DNA of 14,193 nucleotides, from positions 1 through 14,193 of the forward strand of contig JANOMP010000358.1 in assembly GCA_031420365.1 (NCBI GenBank), read 5' to 3'. A program made the position numbers and the translations under genes. A model generated the notes under the pieces. That model did no database searches and was not told where the DNA came from. It saw nothing but the letters and a program-made list of their open reading frames with translations. This document shows positions 1 to 6,915 of this stretch, one piece after another (position 1 is the stretch's first letter; each line of letters begins with the position of its first letter). The stretch is from Leadbetterella sp031420365. Lineage in GTDB: Bacteria > Bacteroidota > Bacteroidia > Cytophagales > Spirosomataceae.

Positions 1-57
1 TTGAAAATCGGTTATCTCAAAATAATCCATCAATCCAGATGGAAATAATTGATGCAC
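1..57 (-). CDS. Transposase N-terminal region, ISAon1-like (partial, runs off the window)
   Basis: Read on the minus strand, the frame is open from a TAA at 115-117 to the window edge and gives ...LVHQLFPSGLMDYFEITDF. The pattern LFPxGLxDYFEIT resembles the start of ISAon1-family transposase N-terminal proteins, which are usually encoded in a short first reading frame before the DDE catalytic part. There is no ATG at the expected place. GTG at 57 is the most likely start, although the frame is open up to 114 and ATT at 99 cannot be excluded. Only about 19 codons are visible, so whether the transposase is intact is unknown. Confidence 0.55.
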   Translation of the reverse strand, partial: MHQLFPSGLMDYFEITDFQ

Positions 58-142
58 TAATTTAAGGTCTATTGGTTCGATAACTTTTTTGACCCAAATG
101 TATCTCTTTTTAACTTAATCCCCAACTTTTGTCCCTGACCCC
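1..142 (-). mobile_element. Left-edge fragment of an ISAon1-like insertion sequence
   Basis: The minus strand begins near 142 with GGGGTCAGGGACAAAAG, which looks like an IS terminal sequence, and leads into a reading frame resembling the ISAon1 transposase N-terminal region. The rest of the element, including the other inverted repeat, lies outside the window, so neither the repeat pair nor a target duplication can be confirmed. The boundary at 142 is inferred from the start of the GGGGTC tip. Family assignment rests on recall of the short N-terminal motif only. Confidence 0.6.
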
Positions 143-152
143 ATAATATCTA

Positions 153-599
153 ATGGAATTAGAGAAAATCATGAACAGAAATATTCATCCAGATTTTTTT
201 AATTTACTTAAATACAAAGAATTAGGCGTAATTGAGCTCTTCACTAATTTGCGGGCATATATTTTGGACATCTATCCTGAAAGCAACGTATTGCTTTATC
301 ACACCCACGCCCTTACCTCGGTTTTCTCTATTTCAGAAAAACTTTCTAATGCATTTTGTATGATTCCAATTTATAACAATCACTTAAATCTAGGATTTAA
401 CAAAGGCACTTTATTAAATGATCCTCATAAACTTTTAAAGGGTACAGGAAAATTAATTCGGCATATGCCAATAAGTTCAATGGAAGATTTAAATAATTTA
501 AACATTGCCGAACTTATTAAAGTGGCGGTAGAGTTTGAATTAGAAAATATGAAAAATTCGGCAATAATAGTAGGGAAAACTATTTCAAAAATTAGTTAG
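153..599 (+). CDS. DUF1801 domain protein
   Basis: A 148-residue small cytosolic protein. Residues about 75-105 read LNLGFNKGTLLNDPHKLLKGTGK and then IRH, the most recognisable block of DUF1801 (YdhG-like) proteins, a small fold of unknown biochemical role. No signal peptide or membrane segment is seen. The first ATG (153) lies only 10 bp from the IS tip at 142. The second ATG at 171 (MNRNIHPDFF) may be the native start, with the first six codons accidental. The stop codon overlaps the left end of a long palindrome, so the last few residues may have been altered by its insertion. No promoter with a good TAnnTTTG box is visible between the IS and the gene, and expression could depend on the element. 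Confidence 0.75.
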   Translation: MELEKIMNRNIHPDFFNLLKYKELGVIELFTNLRAYILDIYPESNVLLYHTHALTSVFSISEKLSNAFCMIPIYNNHLNLGFNKGTLLNDPHKLLKGTGKLIRHMPISSMEDLNNLNIAELIKVAVEFELENMKNSAIIVGKTISKIS

Positions 600-760
600 G
601 ATCTGTTAAGAAATTAACCTTTACAGAATTGACGAATTTATTTTGTTATTTTTCAAGGCAAAAAATCTTTAAATAGTATAGCTATTCAATGATTTTTTAA
701 CGCAGAAAAAAGGCAAAAGAAAGAGACAAAATGTAAAGGTTATTTTGTATCAGATCCTTA
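597..760. repeat. Long imperfect palindrome, MITE-like
   Basis: The outer ends match as TTAGGATCTG (596-605) and CAGATCCTTA (751-760). Inside them AACCTTTACA near 617-626 pairs with TGTAAAGGTT near 732-741, and the centre pairs AAAAAATC (659-666) and AATAG (672-676) with CTATT (682-686) and GATTTTTT (691-698). The axis is near 679, so almost the whole 164 bp can fold into one hairpin. It has no reading frame of note. It looks like a non-autonomous or intergenic repeat rather than a terminator because of its size and mismatches. The remaining 761-903 holds no gene I can see, only AT-rich sequence with a TATTTTTG promoter-like box at 879-886 ahead of the next gene. Confidence 0.7.
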
Positions 761-903
761 ATCAATCAGCTTTCTAAAATTAGTTGTATGTCTTTTATTC
801 AATTATGAAAATATTCTTTTGCTTTTAACCAATTGACTTAAAGCCTTCCATTTATTATGCTACTTATTAAATCTTCTTTATTTTTGTTTAAAATTAAAAG
901 ATT

Positions 904-1713
904 TTGACAAAAAAACTTAATACCCCATGGCGAAAGTCTGCCTCTACTATTTATAAAAAACCTAGCGATTCAAAGATTTTTGGCTCTGTGGAAATTGATA
1001 TTACAGATTTGGAAGTTTATGTTGCAAAAAAGCGAAATGAAGGGCTTAAAGTAACATTAACCCATATTTTTTTATTAGCTGTGGCTAGGGCCATAAAAGA
1101 AGAAATACCTGAGTTAAATACCTATATTAAACGTGGCAATGTACTTAGCTTTAGCCAAATAGATGCCACCGTAAGTGTTTTATTGCCGGGAGGGGAAATG
1201 GGTTCTGTTAAAATGTTAAAAGTAGATGAACTAAATTTAATGGAGGCTGTTGTAAAACTTTCTGCTGAAATAACTAAGACCAAAAAAGGCAATGAAAATG
1301 ACACTATGAAAATGAAAGACAAGTTATCAATATTTCCGTGGCCATTTAGAGGGATTATTTATAATAGCATTAAAACAATCACAATGGATTGGGGTCTTTC
1401 AATTCCGTTTATTGGGGTTTCGGCAAATAGTTTCGGTACGTTTATTCTATCAAATATTGGTTCTTTAGGACTCGACAACGGATTTCCTGCTCTTTTGCCT
1501 ACTGCAAATATTTCTTTTGTAATGATGTTGGGAGGAATATGCAAAAAACCTTGGGTGGTAAATAATCAAATAGAGATAAGAAGAATTATGACTTTAGGAG
1601 CCGCCCTAGACCACCGAGTTGTGGATGCTTCACATGCTGGAAAATTGTTTAAGTATTTGAAAAAAGTAGTGAGAAATCCTGAAACCTTGGAAAAGCATTT
1701 AAGGGAACACTAA
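904..1713 (+). CDS. Stand-alone 2-oxoacid dehydrogenase E2-type acyltransferase domain protein
   Basis: 269 residues covering only the catalytic (chloramphenicol acetyltransferase-like) domain of dihydrolipoyl acyltransferases. The lipoyl and E1/E3-binding domains are absent. Visible family marks are THIFLLAVARAI (53-64), SNIGSLGLDNGFPALLPT (183-200) and the C-terminal active-site stretch DHRVVDAS (236-243). The usual motif is HxxxDG; here it is H237-R-V-V-D241-A242, keeping His and Asp but replacing Gly by Ala. Such single-domain proteins occur in several phyla, and their acyl acceptor is not established. The TTG start is forced: a TAA lies in frame at 895-897 and the next Met is about residue 100. 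The 3' end overlaps the convergent downstream gene by 4 bp, with no terminator between them. Confidence 0.85.
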   Translation: MTKKLNTPWRKSASTIYKKPSDSKIFGSVEIDITDLEVYVAKKRNEGLKVTLTHIFLLAVARAIKEEIPELNTYIKRGNVLSFSQIDATVSVLLPGGEMGSVKMLKVDELNLMEAVVKLSAEITKTKKGNENDTMKMKDKLSIFPWPFRGIIYNSIKTITMDWGLSIPFIGVSANSFGTFILSNIGSLGLDNGFPALLPTANISFVMMLGGICKKPWVVNNQIEIRRIMTLGAALDHRVVDASHAGKLFKYLKKVVRNPETLEKHLREH

Positions 1714-3092
1714 ATATTTAAAAGTAAATATTGTTGTAAACATTTGGCAATAAGGGCAGTAGTATATTCATCCGATTTCCAAAATAAGATATTTCTTAAT
1801 ACCGTCCCTCCGGAAAAAAACACACCGCCATCCCAAAATATGCCGTTTTTAGACGTTTTTTTGTTTTCTAGTAGGTAATTAATAGCCATATAAATGTTTT
1901 TGTTTGGTACATTAAAACCTGATTTCTTTAATTCTAAAAGTGCGTGCAATGCATAAGCTGTTGATTGAATTTGGTCATATTTGTTTATAAAACTTCTGCT
2001 TTTAAAACTGCCATCAATTTCTTGTTTTTCAATTATATCCTTAAGAATTATTAGGCAAGATTCTTTTAAATTATTTGCCCCTAGAGCGTATGCTCTACTA
2101 ACTGCATAATGAATATGATACTGATTTGAATAATAAACCGAGCTATTAACCCACGATCTTTCATTTAATTTATGGTTAATAAGTTCTTGTGCAGGAAAAT
2201 ACCCAATGCTTTTATGTGCTTGATTAGTAATAGATAAGTAACTAATCACATTGGCATTTACAACTATATCTACTTCATTAGCCCCGAAAGGCACCCAAGG
2301 TTTATAGGCCACTGGTTTTGAGGAGCTGCCTGGAAAAAAAATAAGAAAAATACTTAATGCAGATTTTACCACGTTCCATTGTCCGTATTCATACTCAGGA
2401 TATTGCCAAGTTAAAAAGGCTTTTGAATTCGGATATCTTAGAAATAAAACATTAAACCAATTTCTATTATTTCGTTCAAAATCTAGATATTCATCAAATT
2501 TTTTAGGTGGAATCAAAATTTCTTTTGACCCAAAAATTTGATTTTGATAATAAGAGGCTAAATTCCCCAAAGAAGTATCGTCAGCATCTTCCGGAATGTT
2601 GGCGGCATTGTTTATAAATCTTAGTCCTAATTTAAAGTTTGTTGGCCTTCGGACCAACATCTGAGGGGATGGTTCATTTACCCATTTAAGCTTCCTATTT
2701 GGAGGTAATTTTTTCCAAAAATTAAACCTCATGCCATTTTGGTAGGTTATAATTTCTTTATAAGCATTAGTTAAAATCGGAAGTAAAACATGCCTCGATG
2801 TGTCTTTTAAATAGATTTCAGATATAAAGTTATGAATAGCAGATACTGTGAAACAATTTGAATCTTGGGCTTTTTGTTTTTTGCCAAGAAAGAAATAGGG
2901 CTCATTTAGTTCCATAAATGATTTCCATTCACCAGCGTATTGTTTTCCCTCTTGTGTAGTTTTTAATTGGGAATTTATTAGAAAATTTAATGCAGAATCT
3001 AATTGAAAAGTTAAAGACATATCAAAAAGAGGTTCCAGTTTTTGTGCAAAACTCAAGGGGCAAATAAAAAAAATAAGTACAAAAAAACGCAT
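1710..3092 (-). CDS. Secreted alpha-toroid-like protein with DADD motif (terpene cyclase/prenyltransferase-repeat-like), function unknown
   Basis: 460 residues. Residues 1-17 form a signal peptide (hydrophobic core FFVLIFFICPLSF, cleavage likely after SFA or AQ), so the protein is exported. Residues 168-173 read EDADDT, matching the DxDD(T) acid motif of class II terpene cyclases in form. QEIDGSF (357-363) resembles the QW/prenyltransferase repeat (QxxxGxW), followed by helical hairpins (STAYALHALLELKK, MAINYLLENKK) and a NGIFWDGG turn, as in alpha/alpha-barrel toroids. NEVDIVVNANVISYL (272-286) looks like a conserved core helix. It is the third gene of an operon with mlaE and mlaF, starting 5 bp after mlaF. 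True cyclases are not normally secreted, so an enzymatic role is unproven. It may be a periplasmic or outer-membrane partner or a lipid-acting protein. Family membership is inferred from motifs only. Confidence 0.6.
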   Translation of the reverse strand: MRFFVLIFFICPLSFAQKLEPLFDMSLTFQLDSALNFLINSQLKTTQEGKQYAGEWKSFMELNEPYFFLGKKQKAQDSNCFTVSAIHNFISEIYLKDTSRHVLLPILTNAYKEIITYQNGMRFNFWKKLPPNRKLKWVNEPSPQMLVRRPTNFKLGLRFINNAANIPEDADDTSLGNLASYYQNQIFGSKEILIPPKKFDEYLDFERNNRNWFNVLFLRYPNSKAFLTWQYPEYEYGQWNVVKSALSIFLIFFPGSSSKPVAYKPWVPFGANEVDIVVNANVISYLSITNQAHKSIGYFPAQELINHKLNERSWVNSSVYYSNQYHIHYAVSRAYALGANNLKESCLIILKDIIEKQEIDGSFKSRSFINKYDQIQSTAYALHALLELKKSGFNVPNKNIYMAINYLLENKKTSKNGIFWDGGVFFSGGTVLRNILFWKSDEYTTALIAKCLQQYLLLNI

Positions 3093-3097
3093 CTGTA

Positions 3098-3844
3098 TTA
3101 TCCTCTTAATTTTTTCAAAGCTTGGTTTGAAAAAACAAATTCGTCTAGCTCTTTAATTTGAGTGGTAAAAATAGACTTGTTATCGCCCTCCCAAATTTTT
3201 TTACCCTTATATAAAAACATTATTTTGTCTCCAATAGAAAGCACGGAGTTCATATCATGGGTAATTACTAATGTTGTTATATTAAATTCATCTGTAATTT
3301 CTTTTATTAATTCGTCAATTTTAATAGCAGTAAGAGGGTCCAAGCCACTATTAGGTTCGTCACAGAACAGGTATTTTGGGTTCATTACTATAGCTCTTGC
3401 AATACCCACCCTTTTTTTCATTCCTCCAGATATCTCAGAAGGCATACTTTGTCCCGTTCCTTCAAGACCTACTTTTTGCAAACAAAAATCTACACGGTCT
3501 ATTTTTTCTTTCTCTCCCCAGTTAGTTAGCATATCTAATGGAAACTTAATATTTTGAGAGACGGTCTTAGAATCAAACAAAGCTCCACCTTGGAACAATA
3601 CCCCCATTTCTCTTCTAATATCCTTACGACCATACTCTTCCATGCCCAAAAACTCTCTTCCATCAAAAAACACTTGACCCGTTTCAGGCGTCACTAAATC
3701 GAGCATACATTTTAGTAAAACACTTTTTCCAGTTCCGCTTGCTCCAATTACTAAACTCGTTTCCCCTTTTTTAAAAACCCCCGAAACATCTTCTAAAACC
3801 ACCTTTCCATTGAAAGCCTTACTTATATTCTTTATTTCTATCAT
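3098..3844 (-). CDS. mlaF: MlaF-type ABC transporter ATPase (phospholipid/MCE system)
   Basis: 248-residue cytoplasmic ATPase that powers the MlaE permease in lipid exchange between inner and outer membranes. Visible in order are Walker A GASGTGKS (34-41), Q-loop LFQGGALFDSKTV (83-95), the ABC signature SGGMKKR, Walker B YLFCDEPNSGLDP with catalytic Glu, and the switch His in VITHDM. The LFQGGALFDS block and SGGMKKR signature are typical of the MlaF/Ttg2A/Mkl subgroup rather than other importers. Its ATG overlaps the mlaE stop by 4 bp, indicating translational coupling. A canonical substrate-binding MlaD (MCE domain) is not encoded next to it. Confidence 0.93.
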   Translation of the reverse strand: MIEIKNISKAFNGKVVLEDVSGVFKKGETSLVIGASGTGKSVLLKCMLDLVTPETGQVFFDGREFLGMEEYGRKDIRREMGVLFQGGALFDSKTVSQNIKFPLDMLTNWGEKEKIDRVDFCLQKVGLEGTGQSMPSEISGGMKKRVGIARAIVMNPKYLFCDEPNSGLDPLTAIKIDELIKEITDEFNITTLVITHDMNSVLSIGDKIMFLYKGKKIWEGDNKSIFTTQIKELDEFVFSNQALKKLRG

Positions 3845-4572
3845 GTCAATAATTCAGCTAAAAGATAATCAGCCACTAAAACAGCAATACAACTATTAGT
3901 AACTGCAGAAGTGGAGGCTTTACCTACTTCTAGTGCACCTCCTCTTGTATAATATCCCTTATAAGCTGAAATACTTGCTATCAAGAATCCAAATACAAAG
4001 GCTTTTATTATCGAAATAGTCACGTTAAATGGAATAAAAGAAAATCGAATACCATAAATGTATTGTTCAGGCGTAAGGATACCCGATATAGTACCAGCCA
4101 AATAGCCACCTAAAATTCCTAAAAAGCCTGAAAAAATGGTTAAAATTGGAAATGTAAATACTGCCGCCAAAATTTTAGGTAGGACTAAATAAGAGATAGA
4201 ATTTATTCCCATCACTTCTAATGCATCTATTTGTTCAGTTATTCTCATTGTTCCCAACTCTCCCGCGATGTTGGAACCCACTTTACCAGCTAATACCACG
4301 CACATAAAAGTAGAGGACAGTTCAAGAAGTGTCATATCTCTAACTATATTACTCACAATATATTTTGGTATTACTGGACTAACTAAATTAGCATAAGTTT
4401 GAACACAAGTTACTGCACCTATAAATAAGGCTACTATTGAAATGATTATTACTGAATCAATTCCAATAATAATACATTCGTCTATAAATCTTGTCCAGTA
4501 AACTTTGGCAGTCTCTCTTCTTTTGAAAAGATTATGGAGAAAAATAAAAAATTTACCCAGTGTACTTAGCAT
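3841..4572 (-). CDS. mlaE: MlaE-type ABC transporter permease
   Basis: 243-residue inner-membrane permease of the MCE/Mla lipid transport family. An N-terminal amphipathic part (LGKFFIFLHNLFKRR) is followed by about five hydrophobic segments, including VIIISIVALFIGAVTCVQ and the glycine-rich GFLGILGGYLAGTISG. The family signature ELGTMRITEQIDALEVMGIN (cytoplasmic coupling loop) is fully present at about 105-124. It is the first gene of the mlaE-mlaF-toroid operon. Its ATG is preceded by a TAnnTTTG-like box 24 bp upstream. The divergent SDR gene starts 132 bp away, so both promoters share this spacer. No MlaB (STAS) gene is visible nearby. Confidence 0.93.
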   Translation of the reverse strand: MLSTLGKFFIFLHNLFKRRETAKVYWTRFIDECIIIGIDSVIIISIVALFIGAVTCVQTYANLVSPVIPKYIVSNIVRDMTLLELSSTFMCVVLAGKVGSNIAGELGTMRITEQIDALEVMGINSISYLVLPKILAAVFTFPILTIFSGFLGILGGYLAGTISGILTPEQYIYGIRFSFIPFNVTISIIKAFVFGFLIASISAYKGYYTRGGALEVGKASTSAVTNSCIAVLVADYLLAELLT

Positions 4573-4595
4573 AAAACTTTGGTTTTAATTCATTA

Positions 4596-4603
4596 CAAAG
4601 GTA
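4596..4603 (-). promoter_or_regulatory. Putative -7 box for the mlaE operon
   Basis: On the minus strand TACCTTTG fits the Bacteroidota -7 consensus TAnnTTTG and lies 24 bp upstream of the mlaE ATG. I see no good TTG/TTTG -33 element at 19-21 bp, so only half of the promoter is supported. Confidence 0.4.
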
Positions 4604-4677
4604 ATCATTACGAGTAATTTGACCTTCTATTCATTTCGTTTTTTATTTAATTTAGGTTTTTAGCCAATAATAGTCCG

Positions 4678-4685
4678 TAAATTTG
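4678..4685 (+). promoter_or_regulatory. Putative -7 box for the SDR gene
   Basis: TAAATTTG fits TAnnTTTG exactly and ends 18 bp before the ATG at 4704. The sequence AAAAGGG just downstream could serve as a weak ribosome-binding site. A convincing -33 element is missing. Confidence 0.42.
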
Positions 4686-4703
4686 CGAAAAGGGATATAA
4701 AAA

Positions 4704-5417
4704 ATGAGTTTTAAAGGCTTAGTGATAGTTTCAGGAGCTACAAAAGGTATTGGTAAAGCAATTGCAGAGAAATTTGCTTTTGAAGGTTTCGATTTAGCCG
4801 TATGTGCCAGATCTTTGGAAGAATTAAAAGTATTAAAAATTGATGTAGAAAATAAATCAAAAGTGAATTGTCATATTTTTCAGGCTGACGTTTCCAAAAA
4901 GGAACAAGTTATTGCTTTTGGGAAATTTATTTTAGAGCTGGATCAAAGCATTAAAGTATTAGTAAACAATGCTGGTGTTTTTATGCCAGGAAAACTTTTG
5001 GAAGAATCAGATGGTAATTTAGAGACTATGTTAAATACTAATCTATATAGTGCTTATTATTTAAGTAGAAGTCTTTTGCCATTTATTAATAAGAATGGGC
5101 ATGATGCCCATGTTTTTAATATTTGTTCTATTGCCAGTTTACTGGCCTATCCACAAAGTGGCTCTTATTCAATCTCAAAATTTGCCATGTTAGGTTTTAG
5201 TAAAAGTTTAAGAGAAGAGTTAAAAGAAACAAAGATAAAAGTGACATCTGTAATGCCTGGAGCTACTTTTACAAGCAGCTGGGCGGGAGTAGATATTCCT
5301 CAGGAGCGTTTTATGATACCAAAGGATGTTGCTGATATTATTTGGGCTACCTTCAATTTATCTCCTCAAGCAGTTGTTGAAGAATTGACATTAAGGCCCT
5401 TAAAGGGTGATATATAA
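4704..5417 (+). CDS. Short-chain dehydrogenase/reductase (classical SDR)
   Basis: 237-residue soluble NAD(P)-dependent oxidoreductase. The nucleotide-binding motif SGATKGIG (10-17, TGxxxGxG type) opens a Rossmann fold. NNAG at 88-91, the catalytic Asn in LNTNLYS (N113), Ser142 and the Y155-x-x-x-K159 pair (YSISK) complete the Asn-Ser-Tyr-Lys tetrad, so it should be active. C33-A-R35 after the second strand leans toward NADP. The substrate cannot be read from the sequence; annotation as FabG would be an over-call. It has its own promoter region shared divergently with the mla operon and is followed 57 bp later by the DUF5606 gene on the same strand. Confidence 0.9.
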   Translation: MSFKGLVIVSGATKGIGKAIAEKFAFEGFDLAVCARSLEELKVLKIDVENKSKVNCHIFQADVSKKEQVIAFGKFILELDQSIKVLVNNAGVFMPGKLLEESDGNLETMLNTNLYSAYYLSRSLLPFINKNGHDAHVFNICSIASLLAYPQSGSYSISKFAMLGFSKSLREELKETKIKVTSVMPGATFTSSWAGVDIPQERFMIPKDVADIIWATFNLSPQAVVEELTLRPLKGDI

Positions 5418-5474
5418 TCAAATTATCTAAATTTTTAATTAATTTGCATTGTTTTTTATACTTAAATACATTTT

Positions 5475-5906
5475 ATGGAATTATTACAAGAGGTTGCCAA
5501 TATAGCTGGTAAGCCTGGACTTTACAGAATTATTAAACCGGGTAGGGCGGGGGTTATCGTAGAAACTTTAGACCAAGATCCCAAAAGAGAAATGGTAAGT
5601 GCGAATGCTAAGGTTTCAGTATTGAAAGAAATTTCGATCTATACCGAGGATATAAACAAGTCGGTGCCCTTGTCAGAAATTTTTATGACTATGAAAGAGC
5701 AGCTAGGCGAAACTATTGGTATTGACACTAAGGTGGCCTCTCCAAAACAGCTTTTTGATTTTTTTAAGAGAGTAATGCCTGATTTTGACAAAGAACGTGT
5801 GTACCCAACAGATATTAAGAAAATAATTAATTGGTATGCTATTTTAATTAAAAACTTACCAGAAGCCTTTGTTTTAGAAGAAAAACCGTCGGAAGAAGCT
5901 AAGTGA
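5475..5906 (+). CDS. DUF5606 family protein (Bacteroidota-specific, unknown function)
   Basis: 143 residues. The N-terminus MELLQEVANIAGKPGLYRIIKPGRAGVIVETLD is the hallmark of DUF5606 proteins: a small beta-rich domain resembling a nucleic-acid-binding or SH3-like barrel, followed by a helical C-terminal part (SPKQLFDFFKRVMPDFD...DIKKIINWYAIL). The acidic tail EEKPSEEAK is likely disordered. The family is, to my knowledge, restricted to Bacteroidota, with no assigned function. The sequence TTTG-N20-TACATTTT just before the ATG is promoter-like but would leave almost no leader, so co-transcription from the SDR promoter is equally likely. An intrinsic terminator follows 13 bp after the stop. 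Confidence 0.85.
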   Translation: MELLQEVANIAGKPGLYRIIKPGRAGVIVETLDQDPKREMVSANAKVSVLKEISIYTEDINKSVPLSEIFMTMKEQLGETIGIDTKVASPKQLFDFFKRVMPDFDKERVYPTDIKKIINWYAILIKNLPEAFVLEEKPSEEAK

Positions 5907-5919
5907 TCTCTTTTTATTT

Positions 5920-5952
5920 AAACCCAAAGCTTGACTTTGGGTTTTTTATTTT
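5920..5952 (+). terminator. Intrinsic terminator after the DUF5606 gene
   Basis: Stem AAACCCAAAG (5920-5929) pairs perfectly with CTTTGGGTTT (5935-5944) around a 5-nt loop and runs into a T-rich tract. It ends only 9 bp before the next ATG, so thiamine pyrophosphokinase must rely on readthrough or on a very close promoter. Confidence 0.85.
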
Positions 5953-5961
5953 TATAGTTTC

Positions 5962-6636
5962 ATGTCATCCCACCATATTGTAAGAGAAAAACAAGAACCG
6001 GCATTAATCATAGCTAATGGAGAGGCTTGTTCTATGAATTTGCTCAATCAACTTTTAGAATGGAGCCCGTTTGTTGTTGTACTGGACGGTGCCATAGAGA
6101 GGGTTTTGTCTTTAGGAATAAAAGTGGATGTAGTATTTGGAGATTTTGATGATTTGGCCATTTCAATGGACGAAATAAAACAAAGGCAGTTTCCAATTGA
6201 AATTATTCATGCCCCTGACCAAGAAAAAACAGATTTAGAAAAGGCATTAGATTTTTTAATTGAAAGAGGACATCCCGCAGTTAATATTACTTGGGCAACA
6301 GGCCGCAGGGCCGACCACACAATAGCCAATATTTCTAACCTTGTAAAATACGCAAAAAGTATCAAAATTAAGATGCTTGATGACTACTCGATAATCTACC
6401 CAATTTTGCCACTTCCAAATCTATTTATAAAATGGTATAAAGCAGGTTCTCTTATCTCTTTGATTCCAATATATGAAGCAAAAGGAATTGTTACTAAAAA
6501 TTTAAAATACAGGCTAGTTAAGGAAGACTTAAGGCTAGGAATTCGAATTGGAAATAGTAATGAGGCTCTTTTGGATGGAAATGTTGAAATTTCTTTTGAA
6601 TCGGGCGGAATGTTGATAATGGAATGTAACGATTAA
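5962..6636 (+). CDS. thiN: Thiamine pyrophosphokinase
   Basis: 224-residue cytosolic enzyme converting thiamine plus ATP to thiamine pyrophosphate and AMP. Family motifs are all present: IIANGE (16-21), VVLDGA, the metal-binding VVFGDFDDL (58-65), the ATP/thiamine site DQEKTDLEKAL (86-96), and GRRADHT (114-120). The C-terminal beta-sandwich thiamine-binding part has SLISLIPIYEAKGIVTKNLKYRL and GNSNEALLDGNVEISFESGGMLIME. The length matches the family. No TPP riboswitch is seen upstream; the 55-bp spacer is mostly the terminator of the preceding gene. The symbol follows the B. subtilis name and is otherwise provisional. Confidence 0.92.
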   Translation: MSSHHIVREKQEPALIIANGEACSMNLLNQLLEWSPFVVVLDGAIERVLSLGIKVDVVFGDFDDLAISMDEIKQRQFPIEIIHAPDQEKTDLEKALDFLIERGHPAVNITWATGRRADHTIANISNLVKYAKSIKIKMLDDYSIIYPILPLPNLFIKWYKAGSLISLIPIYEAKGIVTKNLKYRLVKEDLRLGIRIGNSNEALLDGNVEISFESGGMLIMECND

Positions 6637-6652
6637 TAATGAATGCATTAAA

Positions 6653-6661
6653 TGTGGAAAA
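6653..6661 (-). promoter_or_regulatory. DnaA-box match 1 upstream of nrdA
   Basis: TTTTCCACA on the minus strand matches the DnaA box TTWTNCACA. On the plus strand it is part of TGTGGAAAACTTTTGG, which recurs almost exactly at 6763. Confidence 0.5.
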
Positions 6662-6762
6662 CTTTTGGCAATTCTCTTTTTTTATAAAATATCTTCACTT
6701 ATTTTTGTTCAGTGTTCATTTTGGACTATTTAAAAATAATCAAAAATATTTCGTAAAAAAAT

Positions 6763-6771
6763 TGTGGATAA
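6763..6771 (-). promoter_or_regulatory. DnaA-box match 2 upstream of nrdA
   Basis: TTATCCACA on the minus strand is the perfect consensus DnaA box, located about 170 bp upstream of the inferred nrdA promoter. It lies in TGTGGATAACTTTTGC, differing from the copy at 6653 by one base over the first 15 and spaced exactly 110 bp from it. Confidence 0.55.
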
Positions 6772-6915
6772 CTTTTGCTTTTGTAATTTTTCATGATGTG
6801 AATTTTTTAAAATGTTGATAGTTAGCACCAAGCTTAAATCAGTACTAGGAAATATTTTAATAATTGAAAAATACAAGAAAAAACCAGGTTTTTTATTTTA
6901 TTTTTTTTATCTAAT

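Noticed and set aside
3162..3557. 131-residue plus-strand frame inside mlaF
   Set aside because: Antisense to a conserved ABC ATPase with all motifs; a shadow.
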